Under the pieces are notes generated by a model, which was not told the origin of the DNA, made no database searches, and saw only the letters and a list, made by a program, of their open reading frames with translations. The translations under genes were made by a program, and so were the position numbers. Below are positions 8,267-16,630 of a stretch of 64,000 nt of DNA, in pieces (position 1 is the stretch's first letter; each line of letters starts with the position of its first letter). The stretch is from NCBI RefSeq assembly GCF_007828865.1, contig NZ_VIVK01000001.1, forward strand, positions 930,001-994,000, written 5' to 3'. This DNA comes from Kribbella amoyensis (lineage in GTDB: Bacteria; Actinomycetota; Actinomycetes; Propionibacteriales; Kribbellaceae).

Positions 8267-8833
8267 ATGACCTTCATCCGTACGCCCTCGACCGACGAGG
8301 ACTTCTTCGAGCAGAACCGGGTCGCGGCCGGGTACGTGCCGAACTATGTGGGGACGTTCGCGGCGCGGCCTGCTGTCTACGAGGCCTGGAAACAGCTCAA
8401 CACGGCGATCCGGTCCTCGATGGATCTGCGCCGGTACGAGCTGGCCACGCTCGCCGCCGCGGCCGCGTTGCGGTCCAGCTACTGCAGCTTGGCGCACGGG
8501 AAGGTGCTGGCCGAGAAGTTCTACAGTCCGGACGAGGTCGCCGCGTTGGTGAGTACGCCGCCCGCTGATCCGGTCGATCGTGCGGTGATGGCGTTCGCCC
8601 GCAAGGTGGCCCTGGCCGCGGACCGGGTCACCCAGGCCGACGTGGACGAGCTCCGGGGCGTCGGCCTGTCGGATGACGACGTGCTCGACGTCGCGCTCGC
8701 GGCCGCGGCTCGGTGCTTCTTCTCGAAGACACTGGACGCCACCGGGACGGCACCCGACGCCGCGTTCCACTCACTGCCGACCCAGCTACGCGAGGCTCTC
8801 ACCGTCGGACGGGCCGTGGACGCGCCTGGCTGA
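8267..8833 (+). CDS. AhpD/carboxymuconolactone decarboxylase-like protein
   Basis: A 188-residue all-helical protein of the AhpD-like (peroxidase-related) class. Residues 60-90 carry the family core ELATLAAAAALRSSYCSLAHGK, where AhpD enzymes normally have E...CxxC...H. Here the first cysteine is Ser70, leaving Cys73 and His77, so two-cysteine peroxidase chemistry is unlikely unless a partner thiol helps. GGGGGG just before the ATG provides the ribosome site. The gene ends 2 bp from the stop of the convergent multicopper oxidase. It probably acts on peroxides or a carbonyl substrate in the cytoplasm; the exact role is not known. Confidence 0.75.
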   Translation: MTFIRTPSTDEDFFEQNRVAAGYVPNYVGTFAARPAVYEAWKQLNTAIRSSMDLRRYELATLAAAAALRSSYCSLAHGKVLAEKFYSPDEVAALVSTPPADPVDRAVMAFARKVALAADRVTQADVDELRGVGLSDDDVLDVALAAAARCFFSKTLDATGTAPDAAFHSLPTQLREALTVGRAVDAPG

Positions 8834-8835
8834 GC

Positions 8836-10281
8836 TCACTCGGGTTCGTTGTCGTACGTGCCGCCGATCTTGTAGGGCGTATTCACACCCACGTACATCA
8901 GGTGCGTGACCAGGCCCTGGGCGGCGTGGTCCAGGTTGTGGCAGTGGTCCATCCAGACGCCCGGGTTGTCGGCCTTGAACGCGATCTCGAACGTCTCGCC
9001 GTCCTCCACGTTGAGCGAGTCGGTCCACCAGGGACTCCCGGACGCCTTGACCCCGTCGCGGCTCAGCACGAGCACGTGATGGCCGTGCAGGTGCATCGGG
9101 TGGACCTGGCCGGAGGTGTTCTTGATCGTCATCACGACCACGTCCCCGTCCGCCACCATGAACATCGGCCCGTCCGGGTACAGGTGGCCGTTGATCGTCC
9201 ACCAGAGCCCCGGCCGTCCGTCGAGGAACCCGGGCCGCCGGCCGATCCGGTACTCGAACCGCCGATCCGGCGACGACGCGTCCAGGCCCGTCGGGGCAGG
9301 GGTGCCGTAGCTGAGCAGGTCCACCCGGTCGGCCGGTTCGGTCCCCGTCGGCGCATCGCCCGCGCCGAGGACCAGCGTGGTCGGGCCGCCGCCCAGGCCT
9401 AGTCGGACCGCCGAGCCGGACGGGATCCGGATCCGCAGGTCGATCCGGCCGCCCGCGGTGACCAGGACCGACTTGCCGTTCACCTGGCCCGGCTCGTGCA
9501 CGTCGGTCCCGTCCACCGAGACCACGGCGTACGGCGCCCCGTCGACCCACGTCGCCATCGGCCCGTTGTCGGTGTTGATCAGCCGCACCCGCACGACCGA
9601 ACCGGGGGCCGCGTCGACGCGGTGTTCGCCGTACTGGCCGTTGACGGTGCGGATCTTGTCGTACGTGTGGACGGCCGCCACCACGTCGGCAGGACCAGGC
9701 GAGATCACCAGGGGGCCGAACAACCCCTTCTTCACCTGCTCGTGCGACACCTGGTGGGAGTGGTACCAGTACGTCCCCGCGTCGCGCGCGATGAACCGGT
9801 ACACGAAGCTCTGCCCGGGCCGGACCGCGTCCTGGGTGACCCCGGCGACGCCGTCCGCAGCGGCTGGGACGTCGACGCCGTGCCAGTGCAACGTGATCCC
9901 GTCCGGGACCGACTCGTTGCGCAAGGTCACCTGGATCAGTTGCCCTTGTTTCGCGGTGATCCGGGGGCCTGGCGAGCTGTGGTTCAAGGTGTAGCCCTCG
10001 GTCGGACCACGGCCCGCGATGTCGAACCGCTCCGCCCGCGCGACCAGCTCGACGACGACGTCCGCGGGCCGGTTGGTGGGTACGTCGAAGGTCTTGATGT
10101 CGCGCTCGTGACCGGCGTGACCCGCGGCCGTGGCCGGGCCGCCGCCGTAGTCGGCGTACCCCATCGTCATCGGGGACAGCTCGCCCGGAACCAGGCTGCG
10201 CTGCCAGAAGAAGGCGAGCGGGGCGAGCACGACGACGGCCGCGGCCAGGCCGATCAGGAGCCGCCGGCGGCGCCCGGTCAT
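8836..10281 (-). CDS. Membrane-anchored multicopper oxidase
   Basis: A 481-residue three-domain cupredoxin oxidase. An uncleaved-looking N-terminal helix (residues 6-27, RRLLIGLAAAVVVLAPLAFFW) tethers it outside the membrane. All copper ligands are visible in order: HWHG, YWYHSH, HPMHLHGH and HCHNLDHAAQGL. The residue after the last His series is Leu, where a Met axial ligand occurs in low-potential enzymes, suggesting a higher redox potential. Substrates may be phenols, metals (Cu+, Mn2+) or bilirubin-type molecules. A His-poor, HAGHERD-containing segment near residue 55 is a minor metal site candidate. It lies 35 bp downstream of a small membrane protein gene, probably in one operon. Confidence 0.9.
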   Translation of the reverse strand: MTGRRRRLLIGLAAAVVVLAPLAFFWQRSLVPGELSPMTMGYADYGGGPATAAGHAGHERDIKTFDVPTNRPADVVVELVARAERFDIAGRGPTEGYTLNHSSPGPRITAKQGQLIQVTLRNESVPDGITLHWHGVDVPAAADGVAGVTQDAVRPGQSFVYRFIARDAGTYWYHSHQVSHEQVKKGLFGPLVISPGPADVVAAVHTYDKIRTVNGQYGEHRVDAAPGSVVRVRLINTDNGPMATWVDGAPYAVVSVDGTDVHEPGQVNGKSVLVTAGGRIDLRIRIPSGSAVRLGLGGGPTTLVLGAGDAPTGTEPADRVDLLSYGTPAPTGLDASSPDRRFEYRIGRRPGFLDGRPGLWWTINGHLYPDGPMFMVADGDVVVMTIKNTSGQVHPMHLHGHHVLVLSRDGVKASGSPWWTDSLNVEDGETFEIAFKADNPGVWMDHCHNLDHAAQGLVTHLMYVGVNTPYKIGGTYDNEPE

Positions 10282-10316
10282 CGGGCCCGCCGGTCGCTCC
10301 TTGTTGCCCTAGACAT

Positions 10317-10751
10317 CTACAGCTTGGCCTCGCTCGGCGCCGGCGTCTCGGTTCTCGGCCCCGCCGCCCGGCGGCCGGCCATCCCGGCGACAGCCATCAC
10401 CGCCAGCGCGTTCGCCCCGTGCAGCGCGCCGATGGCCGGAACGCCGAACGACACGAAGGCGAGGGCCACCTGCAGGACCACCAGGCCGAACACGATCAGC
10501 GCCCACTTCACCCCGCCGTCGACGCCGGCGAAGAATGACACGATCAGCAGCAGCAACGCGAGCGCCGGGATCACCGTCATCCCGAGGATGCCGTGCGCCA
10601 TCTGCCCGAAGTTGGCGTCCGAGTTCTTGTCGAACACCAGGCCGTCGTCCACGTCCTTCAACGTGGTGAACCAGCCGAGCGCGATGGTCATGGCCTGGGC
10701 GAGCACCCCGATCGCGACCAGCGACGCGAGGACACGGTAAACGGACCTCAT
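10317..10751 (-). CDS. Small four-helix membrane protein, partner of the multicopper oxidase
   Basis: A 144-residue protein with four predicted membrane helices (about residues 5-27, 50-75, 80-105, 108-130) and a short Pro/Ala-rich tail. The second helix region contains FGQMAHGILG and the fourth ALHGANALAV, each with a His inside or at the membrane face, so heme or metal contact is possible. AAGGGGGG at 10759-10766 supports the ATG at 10751 rather than an in-frame start 48 bases upstream. It precedes the multicopper oxidase by 35 bp on the same strand. It resembles small actinobacterial DUF6220-type membrane proteins, but I do not recognise a function. Confidence 0.7.
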   Translation of the reverse strand: MRSVYRVLASLVAIGVLAQAMTIALGWFTTLKDVDDGLVFDKNSDANFGQMAHGILGMTVIPALALLLLIVSFFAGVDGGVKWALIVFGLVVLQVALAFVSFGVPAIGALHGANALAVMAVAGMAGRRAAGPRTETPAPSEAKL

Positions 10752-10868
10752 CTGATTCCCCCCTTGTGCCCGGGCCTCCCCAGTCCGGGCGTAGCTCATC
10801 TCATGTTGAGCCTCGGCGGGCCGGGCGACAAGAGCATTTCATCGTGATCGAACGACCACGCAGAGCGG

Positions 10869-11633
10869 TCACCGGTTCCGGGTGAAGGCCTGGTGCAGTC
10901 CGAGCAGGGGCAGGAAGGGTTCGTGCTGGGTGATCAGGCCGGACTCCGCGACGATCAGCGGAGCGAGCGCTCCGGTCGCGATCACCGGGACCTCGCCCGG
11001 CGTGAGCGACTGCTCGACGAGGGCGCGGGTGACCAGGCCGTCGACCAGCGCGGTGAAGCCGAAGATCGCGCCGGACTGCAACGCCTCGACGGTGTTGCGG
11101 GCGACCACCGAACGCGGCCGGGTGAGCTCGACCCGGCGGAGCTGGGCGGCCGACTCACCGAGGGCGTCGGTCGCCGTTTCGATGCCGGGGGCAATGATTC
11201 CGCCGACGAAGGCGCCGGCCGGGTTGATCAGGTCGACGGTGGTCGCCGTGCCGAGGTCGACCACCACACAGGGAGCGCCGTACCGGTTGACTGCGGCCAG
11301 CGCGTTCGCGATGCGATCGGTACCGACCTCGCGCGGGTTGTCGACCAGGACGGGCAACCCGGTCTTCACCCCCGGCTCGACGACCACGCTCGGGACGTCC
11401 TGGTAGTACCGGCCGACGACGTCGCGCAGCTCGTGCAGGACGTGCGGGACCGCGGAACAGACGGCGACCCCGGAGACCGGCGACTCCCCGGCCAGCAGCC
11501 CGTCGAGCAACACGGCCCACTCGTCCGCGGTACGCCGGGGGTCGGTGCCCACCCACCAGTGCCGTTTGACCGTGCCCTCGAAGACCAGACCGACCAGGGT
11601 CCTGGTGTTCTCGACGGCGACGGCCAGCAGCAT
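10869..11633 (-). CDS. coaX: Type III pantothenate kinase (CoaX family), N-terminal motif altered
   Basis: A 254-residue CoaX-family protein of the ASKHA fold, expected to phosphorylate pantothenate in the first step of coenzyme A synthesis. Matches include the EPGVKTGLPVLVDNPREVGTDR block, the central VVVDLGTATTVDLI phosphate loop with its Asp, and GGIIAPGIETATDAL. The N-terminal loop, usually DxGNT, reads AVENT here: the Asp is Ala6 and the Gly is Glu8. That Asp normally coordinates the Mg-ATP, so activity may be impaired. The ATG shares one base with the nadC stop. It is the last gene of the DUF2520-panC-nadB-nadC-coaX operon. Family membership is sure; catalysis is not. Confidence 0.88.
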   Translation of the reverse strand: MLLAVAVENTRTLVGLVFEGTVKRHWWVGTDPRRTADEWAVLLDGLLAGESPVSGVAVCSAVPHVLHELRDVVGRYYQDVPSVVVEPGVKTGLPVLVDNPREVGTDRIANALAAVNRYGAPCVVVDLGTATTVDLINPAGAFVGGIIAPGIETATDALGESAAQLRRVELTRPRSVVARNTVEALQSGAIFGFTALVDGLVTRALVEQSLTPGEVPVIATGALAPLIVAESGLITQHEPFLPLLGLHQAFTRNR

Positions 11634-12487
11634 CAGACGGCTCGCAGATCCATCGCGATGTCGAGGACCGGGGCCGAGTGGGTCAGGGCGCCGACCGCGA
11701 GGAAGTCCACCCCGGTCTCGGCGACGGCGCGGGCGGTGTCCAGGGTGAGCCCGCCGGACGCCTCCAGCCGGGCCCGGCCGGCCACCTTCTCGACGGCCTC
11801 GCGGAGCTGCCCGACCGGCATGTTGTCCAGCAGGATCAGGTCCGCGCCCGACTCCAGCGCGATCAGCGCGTCCTCGACCGAGTCCACCTCGACCTCGACG
11901 GCGATGTCCGGGTACGCCTTGCGGACCAGCCGGAACGCCTCGGCGACCCCGCCCGCCGCGATCACGTGGTTGTCCTTGATCAGGGCCGCGTCGGACAGGC
12001 CCATCCGGTGGTTCCGGCCGCCGCCGCAGCGGACCGCGTACTTCTCCAGCGAGCGCAGCAGCGGCATCGTCTTGCGGGTGTCGCGGATGACCGCGCCGGT
12101 GCCCTCGACCGCGTCCACCCAGCGCCGGGTCAGCGTGGCCACGCCGGACAGGTGCCCGATCAGGTTGAGCGCGGTGCGCTCGGCGGTCAGCAGCTGCCTG
12201 GTCTTGCCGCGCACCGTGAGCAGCACGTCGCCGGCCCGGACCGCGGTGCCGTCGGTGACCGAGTGCTCGATCTCGACCGGATCGGACCCCGCGACCAGCC
12301 GAATCACCAGTTCGGCGATCTCGAGGCCGGCGACCACGCCGTCGACCCGGGCGACCAGCTCCGCGACCGAGACCTGGTCGGGGTCCACGGTGGCGGTGGT
12401 GGTGACGTCGACGCCACCGGCCAGGTCCTCCTCCAGGGTGGCCCGGACGAGATCCTCGACCCACTGCTTGTCGAGCGTGTCATCCAT
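11633..12487 (-). CDS. nadC: Nicotinate-nucleotide pyrophosphorylase (carboxylating)
   Basis: A 284-residue quinolinate phosphoribosyltransferase. It joins quinolinate to PRPP, releasing CO2 and PPi, to make nicotinate mononucleotide for NAD. Family marks: LTAERTALNLIGHLSGVAT, the RDTRKTMPLLRSLEKYAVRCGGG block with the substrate-binding Arg and Lys, HRMGLSDAALIKDNH, and EVEVDS ... ADLILLDNM near the barrel end. The start ATG at 12487 is 5 bp after the nadB stop, and its stop overlaps the coaX start by one base. Length and motifs are normal. nadA is not present in the window. Confidence 0.95.
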   Translation of the reverse strand: MDDTLDKQWVEDLVRATLEEDLAGGVDVTTTATVDPDQVSVAELVARVDGVVAGLEIAELVIRLVAGSDPVEIEHSVTDGTAVRAGDVLLTVRGKTRQLLTAERTALNLIGHLSGVATLTRRWVDAVEGTGAVIRDTRKTMPLLRSLEKYAVRCGGGRNHRMGLSDAALIKDNHVIAAGGVAEAFRLVRKAYPDIAVEVEVDSVEDALIALESGADLILLDNMPVGQLREAVEKVAGRARLEASGGLTLDTARAVAETGVDFLAVGALTHSAPVLDIAMDLRAV

Positions 12488-12492
12488 GCTGG

Positions 12493-14157
12493 TCACTTTC
12501 CCTCCGACGATTCCTTCAGCGCCACGAACGCCGTGGCCGGCCGGGCCGCGGTCCCGTCGGCCGGCAGTGTGAGGTCCACACTGCCCGACCACCGGGTGTC
12601 GTCGCGATCCGGGTGGTCCTCCCGCCAGTGCGAGCCCCGGCTCTCCTCGCGCTCGGTCGCGGCCGCGACCAGCGCGGAGGCTACCGTGGCCAGGTTCGTC
12701 GCCTCCCAGTGCGGGGTCCCCGGCTCGCCCGCCGGCTGCTCGATCAGCTTGCCGAGCCGCTCCCCGGCGTCCGCGAGCCCGGTCGCGCTGCGGATCACGC
12801 CGGCCCCGACCGTCATCGTCCGCTGCAGCTCGGCGACCACGTCGGCGTCGACCAGACCGGCCACCCGGCTGTCGACGGCCGGCTCCCGCAGCGGCGGCAG
12901 GCCGTCGTTCGCGAGGGCGGTGACGATCCGGCCGGCGAAGACGAGGCCTTCGAGCAGCGAGTTCGAGGCCAGCCGGTTCGCGCCGTGCACGCCGGTACAG
13001 GCGACCTCGCCGCACGCGTACAGGCCGGGGACGGACGTCTGCCCGTCCAGGTCGGTCCAGACGCCGCCGGAGGAGTAGTGGCACGCGGGCGCGACCGGGA
13101 TCAGCTCGCGGACCGGGTCGATGCCGTGCGAGCGGCAGGACGCCAGGATGGTGGGGAACCGGACCCGCCAGAGCTCGTCGCCGAAGTGCCGGGCGTCGAG
13201 CAGCATGTGATCCTTGCCGGTGGCAAGCATCTGCCGCATGATCGCCTTCGCCACGATGTCGCGCGGCGCCAGGTCGGCCAGCTCGTGCTGACCCTGCAGG
13301 AACCGGTTGCCGTCGTGGTCGACCAGGAACGCGCCCTCACCGCGGACGGCCTCGGACACCAACGGCTGCTGGCCTTTCGCGCCCTTGCCCAGCCAGAGCA
13401 CGGTCGGGTGGAACTGGACGAACTCCAGGTCGCGCACCTTCGCGCCGGCTCGCAGCGCCAGGGCCACGCCGTCGCCGGTGGACACGCTCGGGTTGGTGGT
13501 CGCGGCGTACAGCTGGCCGAGACCGCCGGACGCGAGGATCACCACCCGGCTGCGGATCGCGCCGATGCCGTCGAGCTGGCCCTCGCCCATCACGTGCAGG
13601 GTGACGCCCGCGACGGCGCCGTCGTCCGCGCGCAGCAGGTCGAGGACCAGGGCGTGCTCGATGATCCGGATGTCGTCGGCCCGTTTCACCGCGGCGACCA
13701 GGGCGCGCTCGATCTCCATCCCGGTCGCGTCGCCGCCGGCGTGGGCGATCCGGTTCCGGTGGTGGCCGCCTTCGCGGGTCAGCGACAGGTCCCCACCGGC
13801 CGCGGTGTCGAACCGGGCCCCGAGGTCGATCAGTTCGCGGACGGCGTCCGGCCCTTCGGTGACGAGCGCGCGGACCGCGGCCGGGTCACACAGCCCTGCT
13901 CCGGCGACCAGGGTGTCCTCGAGGTGGTCCTCGGGCGAGTCACCCGGTCCGAGCGCGGCCGCGATCCCACCCTGCGCCCACTGCGTCGACCCGGACGCGA
14001 CCACGTCCTTGGTTACCACCAGGACCGAACCGAGCGCACGAGCCTTGAGAGCCGCGGTGAGTCCGGCGATCCCGGACCCGATCACGACCACGTCGACGGT
14101 GTCGGTCCAACCAGGTGCGGGCGCGGCAAGCCGCTGCGGCACGGCGGGAGCAGTCAT
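12493..14157 (-). CDS. nadB: L-aspartate oxidase
   Basis: A 554-residue FAD enzyme that oxidises L-aspartate to iminoaspartate, the first committed step of NAD synthesis. Residues 22-40 form the dinucleotide-binding loop (VVVIGSGIAGLTAA). Further NadB/succinate dehydrogenase-type marks are STQWAQGGIAAAL, HHRNRIAHAGGDATG with its active-site residues, EFVQFHPTVLW, SEAVRGEGAFLVD, HYSSGGVWTDLDG and GANRLASNSLLEGLVFAGR. The C-terminal helical domain (from about residue 420) is present. The ATG is 22 bp after panC, and the stop is 5 bp from nadC. Its partner NadA (quinolinate synthase) is not nearby, so must be encoded elsewhere. Confidence 0.96.
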   Translation of the reverse strand: MTAPAVPQRLAAPAPGWTDTVDVVVIGSGIAGLTAALKARALGSVLVVTKDVVASGSTQWAQGGIAAALGPGDSPEDHLEDTLVAGAGLCDPAAVRALVTEGPDAVRELIDLGARFDTAAGGDLSLTREGGHHRNRIAHAGGDATGMEIERALVAAVKRADDIRIIEHALVLDLLRADDGAVAGVTLHVMGEGQLDGIGAIRSRVVILASGGLGQLYAATTNPSVSTGDGVALALRAGAKVRDLEFVQFHPTVLWLGKGAKGQQPLVSEAVRGEGAFLVDHDGNRFLQGQHELADLAPRDIVAKAIMRQMLATGKDHMLLDARHFGDELWRVRFPTILASCRSHGIDPVRELIPVAPACHYSSGGVWTDLDGQTSVPGLYACGEVACTGVHGANRLASNSLLEGLVFAGRIVTALANDGLPPLREPAVDSRVAGLVDADVVAELQRTMTVGAGVIRSATGLADAGERLGKLIEQPAGEPGTPHWEATNLATVASALVAAATEREESRGSHWREDHPDRDDTRWSGSVDLTLPADGTAARPATAFVALKESSEGK

Positions 14158-14179
14158 CCCGCGACCGTATCAAGCTGTT

Positions 14180-15007
14180 TCACCGCAGCGTGATGGAAAT
14201 GTTGTCAATGAGACGGGTCGTTCCCACCCGGGCCGCGACCAGCATTCTGGCCTCGCCGGGGCCGATCACGGGGCCGAGATCGGGTGCTCGGAGGGCGAGG
14301 TAGTCGATCTTCACCGACGGGACCGCCTCCAGCTCGGCGTGGGCGGCCGCGAGGACGGCGTCGGGTCCGTTCATCCCCGCCTTCGCGCCGGCCGTCAGGG
14401 CCCGGTACAGGACGAGCGCCTCGTCCCGCTCGGTCTCGTCGAGGTACCGGTTCCTGGAGGACAGCGCGAGTCCGTCGGCCTCGCGGACCGTGGGGACCGG
14501 GACGATGTCGACGTCCCAGTCCAGGTCGCACGTCATCTCCCGGATTAGCGTCAGCTGCTGGTAGTCCTTCTCACCGAACAGCGCCAGGTCGGGCGCGGTC
14601 AGGTGCAGCATCTTCGCCACCACCGTGAGCACCCCGGCGAAGTGGCCCGGCCGGACCATGCCCTCCAGCTCGTCGGCCAGTGGGCCGGGATGCACGGTGA
14701 TCGACGGCTCGTTCGGATAGAGCTCGTCGCGGGACGGGTTGAAGACCAGGTCGACGCCCTCGGCCTTCGCGATCGCCAGGTCGTTGGCCAGCGTCCGCGG
14801 GTACCGGTCGAAGTCCTCGGACGGCCCGAACTGCAACGGGTTCACGAAGATCGTCAGGACCACGCTGCCGTCCGGCCCGACCCGTTCCCGCGCCTCCGCG
14901 AGCAACGCCGCGTGTCCCTCGTGCAGCGCGCCCATCGTCATCACGACCGCGCGGGGCCGCACCGCGGCAGCCGCTCGCAACTCGGCCTTCGTCTGGGTGA
15001 GTCTCAC
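14180..15007 (-). CDS. panC: Pantothenate synthetase
   Basis: A 275-residue pantoate-beta-alanine ligase, which uses ATP to make pantothenate, the vitamin precursor of CoA. The nucleotidyl-transferase HIGH-type motif is [11 protein letters not shown] (residues 26-36); the later marks are [29 protein letters not shown], and LSSRNRYL which takes the KMSKS place. GTG at 15007 overlaps the stop of the upstream DUF2520 gene by four bases (GTGA), so translation is coupled. The operon goes on to nadB. Normal length for actinobacteria. Confidence 0.95.
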   Translation of the reverse strand: MRLTQTKAELRAAAAVRPRAVVMTMGALHEGHAALLAEARERVGPDGSVVLTIFVNPLQFGPSEDFDRYPRTLANDLAIAKAEGVDLVFNPSRDELYPNEPSITVHPGPLADELEGMVRPGHFAGVLTVVAKMLHLTAPDLALFGEKDYQQLTLIREMTCDLDWDVDIVPVPTVREADGLALSSRNRYLDETERDEALVLYRALTAGAKAGMNGPDAVLAAAHAELEAVPSVKIDYLALRAPDLGPVIGPGEARMLVAARVGTTRLIDNISITLR

Positions 15008-15879
15008 CGCGGTGCCTCCCCTGCTCGATCCCGCTCCAGCACCTGTTCGTCCGGCGCCCGGTTCCCCGCCAGTACCTCGCCGAAGCGGGCGACGGTCGCC
15101 TGGTCCAGCCTGCCGTCGGCCGCGGCCAGCTCCACCGTGGCCCGGGCCAGCTCGGCGTACGTGCTTGCCGTGCGGTCCCGGAGGACGGCGAGGTGGGCTG
15201 CGACCGTGTCGACGTCGCCGCGGGCGATCGGCCCGGTCAGCGCATCATGACCGGACCGCAGCGTGTTGTCGAGAGTTGCCGTGACCAGCGGCCGCAGTGT
15301 GGCCGCCGGATCCTGGACGCCCGCTGCCCGCAGTACGTCGAACGCCTGCGCGAGCAACGTGGTCAGGTGGTTCGCCCCGTGCACGATGCCCGCGTGGTAC
15401 CGGGCCCGCTGCTCCTCCGCGACCCACTGCACGTCGGCGCCGAGGTCCTTGGCCAGTCGCTCGACGAACGTCCTCGCCGCCTCCGGCGCGGTCGCGGTGA
15501 GCACCACATCGGTGAGGTCCGCCGGGCCACCGGTGAACGTCATCGGCGCGTGCAGCGCGATCGGGACCGCGTCCACTCCCGCCAGTACCGCGAGTCCGTG
15601 GGCGCCGGAGAGGTGGACGACGTACTGGCCCGCCGTCAACGGCAGCGCGGCCGCGGTGGTGGCGATGTGGTCGTCCGGGACCGCGACCAGCACCACGTCG
15701 GCGCGGGCGGTCACCTCGTCCGGGGTGAGGACGGGGACGTCCGGGAGCAGCCGTGCGGCCCGCTCCCGGGAGACCGGGGTGCGTGCGGTCAGGCCCGTGA
15801 CGGGGTACCCGGCGGACGCCAAGGCTGCTCCCAGGGCGCTCCCGGCCCGCCCGGCTCCGATGATGCCGATGCGTTCCAT
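15004..15879 (-). CDS. Rossmann-fold and DUF2520 domain protein
   Basis: A 291-residue protein with an N-terminal NAD(P)-binding loop ([17 protein letters not shown]) and a C-terminal helical DUF2520 domain (from about residue 125; [22 protein letters not shown]). The fold resembles F420:NADP oxidoreductase/ketopantoate reductase. In many actinobacteria it lies directly upstream of panC, so a part in pantothenate synthesis, possibly as a ketopantoate-reductase-like dehydrogenase, is a fair guess but unproven. I take ATG 15879, with GAGAG at a good distance; GTG 15885 in frame is possible. It is first in the panC-nadB-nadC-coaX operon and divergent from the 2H gene. Confidence 0.82.
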   Translation of the reverse strand: MERIGIIGAGRAGSALGAALASAGYPVTGLTARTPVSRERAARLLPDVPVLTPDEVTARADVVLVAVPDDHIATTAAALPLTAGQYVVHLSGAHGLAVLAGVDAVPIALHAPMTFTGGPADLTDVVLTATAPEAARTFVERLAKDLGADVQWVAEEQRARYHAGIVHGANHLTTLLAQAFDVLRAAGVQDPAATLRPLVTATLDNTLRSGHDALTGPIARGDVDTVAAHLAVLRDRTASTYAELARATVELAAADGRLDQATVARFGEVLAGNRAPDEQVLERDRAGEAPR

Positions 15880-16009
15880 ATCCACTCTCTACGTTCCAGT
15901 CCCGACGGGCGGGTACCAGACGATTCGGTGCGGTTGTCTTCCAGCGTAGGGGCAGGAGTACCGGGCCGGACAGGTACGAGTCCTTCCTCACAGGTGGCAC
16001 GATGAGCCG

Positions 16010-16630
16010 ATGGGAGGACAACAGCTCGACCCCGGCCGTGCGTCCGCACACCGGCCGGACACGGGGAGTACGCAGCGGACCTGGACCGAACGGGCGGGAC
16101 TGACCGCTCTGCTGATCGCGGTGCCCGAGCTCGCCCGGTACACGGACCGGTGGCGCACCGGCTCGTACTCGTCCGTGCGCCCGGATCTCCCGCTGAGCGC
16201 GCTGATCCCACCGCACGTGACCGTCCTGGTGCCGTGGGTGGCCGACCCGCGGCCGGAGCACGTCCAACGGCTCACCGACGCGCTCGCCGACGTCCCGCCG
16301 TTCCAGCTCGGCTTCGACGGCGTCGGCCGGTTCCCGAACGGGACCGTGTACCTGCGGCCGGAGCCGTTCGACGAGGTGCTGGACGTGATCCAGCGGGTGC
16401 TGAAGGCGTTCCCGGAGTGCCCGCCGTACGGCGGTGAGCACCCGGATCCGTACCCGCACCTGACCATCGCGTCCTCCGGGCAGGGCACCGACGAGCTGGT
16501 CGCGGAGGCGGAGACCGCGCTGGAGCTGGCGGCACCGCCGACCGTGCTCCTCGACGACCTGACCATCTGGCGGGAGGGCGGCGACCAGATCTGGCGGCTC
16601 GTCGGCTCGGTCCCGCTGGGCACCGGGTAG
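16010..16630 (+). CDS. 2H phosphoesterase superfamily protein (2'-5' RNA ligase-like)
   Basis: A 206-residue protein with both HxTx catalytic motifs of the 2H phosphoesterase fold: PPHVTVLVPW (His69) and PYPHLTIAS (His150), separated by the expected 81 residues. Such enzymes cleave or join 2'-5' or cyclic phosphodiester bonds in RNA or nucleotides; the substrate here cannot be seen. The first 30 residues are polar and extra to the fold. A CACGAT hexamer (15998-16003) is 6 nt before the ATG, so the transcript may be leaderless. Its TAG is immediately followed by the ATG of the methyltransferase gene, so the two are an operon. Confidence 0.8.
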   Translation: MGGQQLDPGRASAHRPDTGSTQRTWTERAGLTALLIAVPELARYTDRWRTGSYSSVRPDLPLSALIPPHVTVLVPWVADPRPEHVQRLTDALADVPPFQLGFDGVGRFPNGTVYLRPEPFDEVLDVIQRVLKAFPECPPYGGEHPDPYPHLTIASSGQGTDELVAEAETALELAAPPTVLLDDLTIWREGGDQIWRLVGSVPLGTG

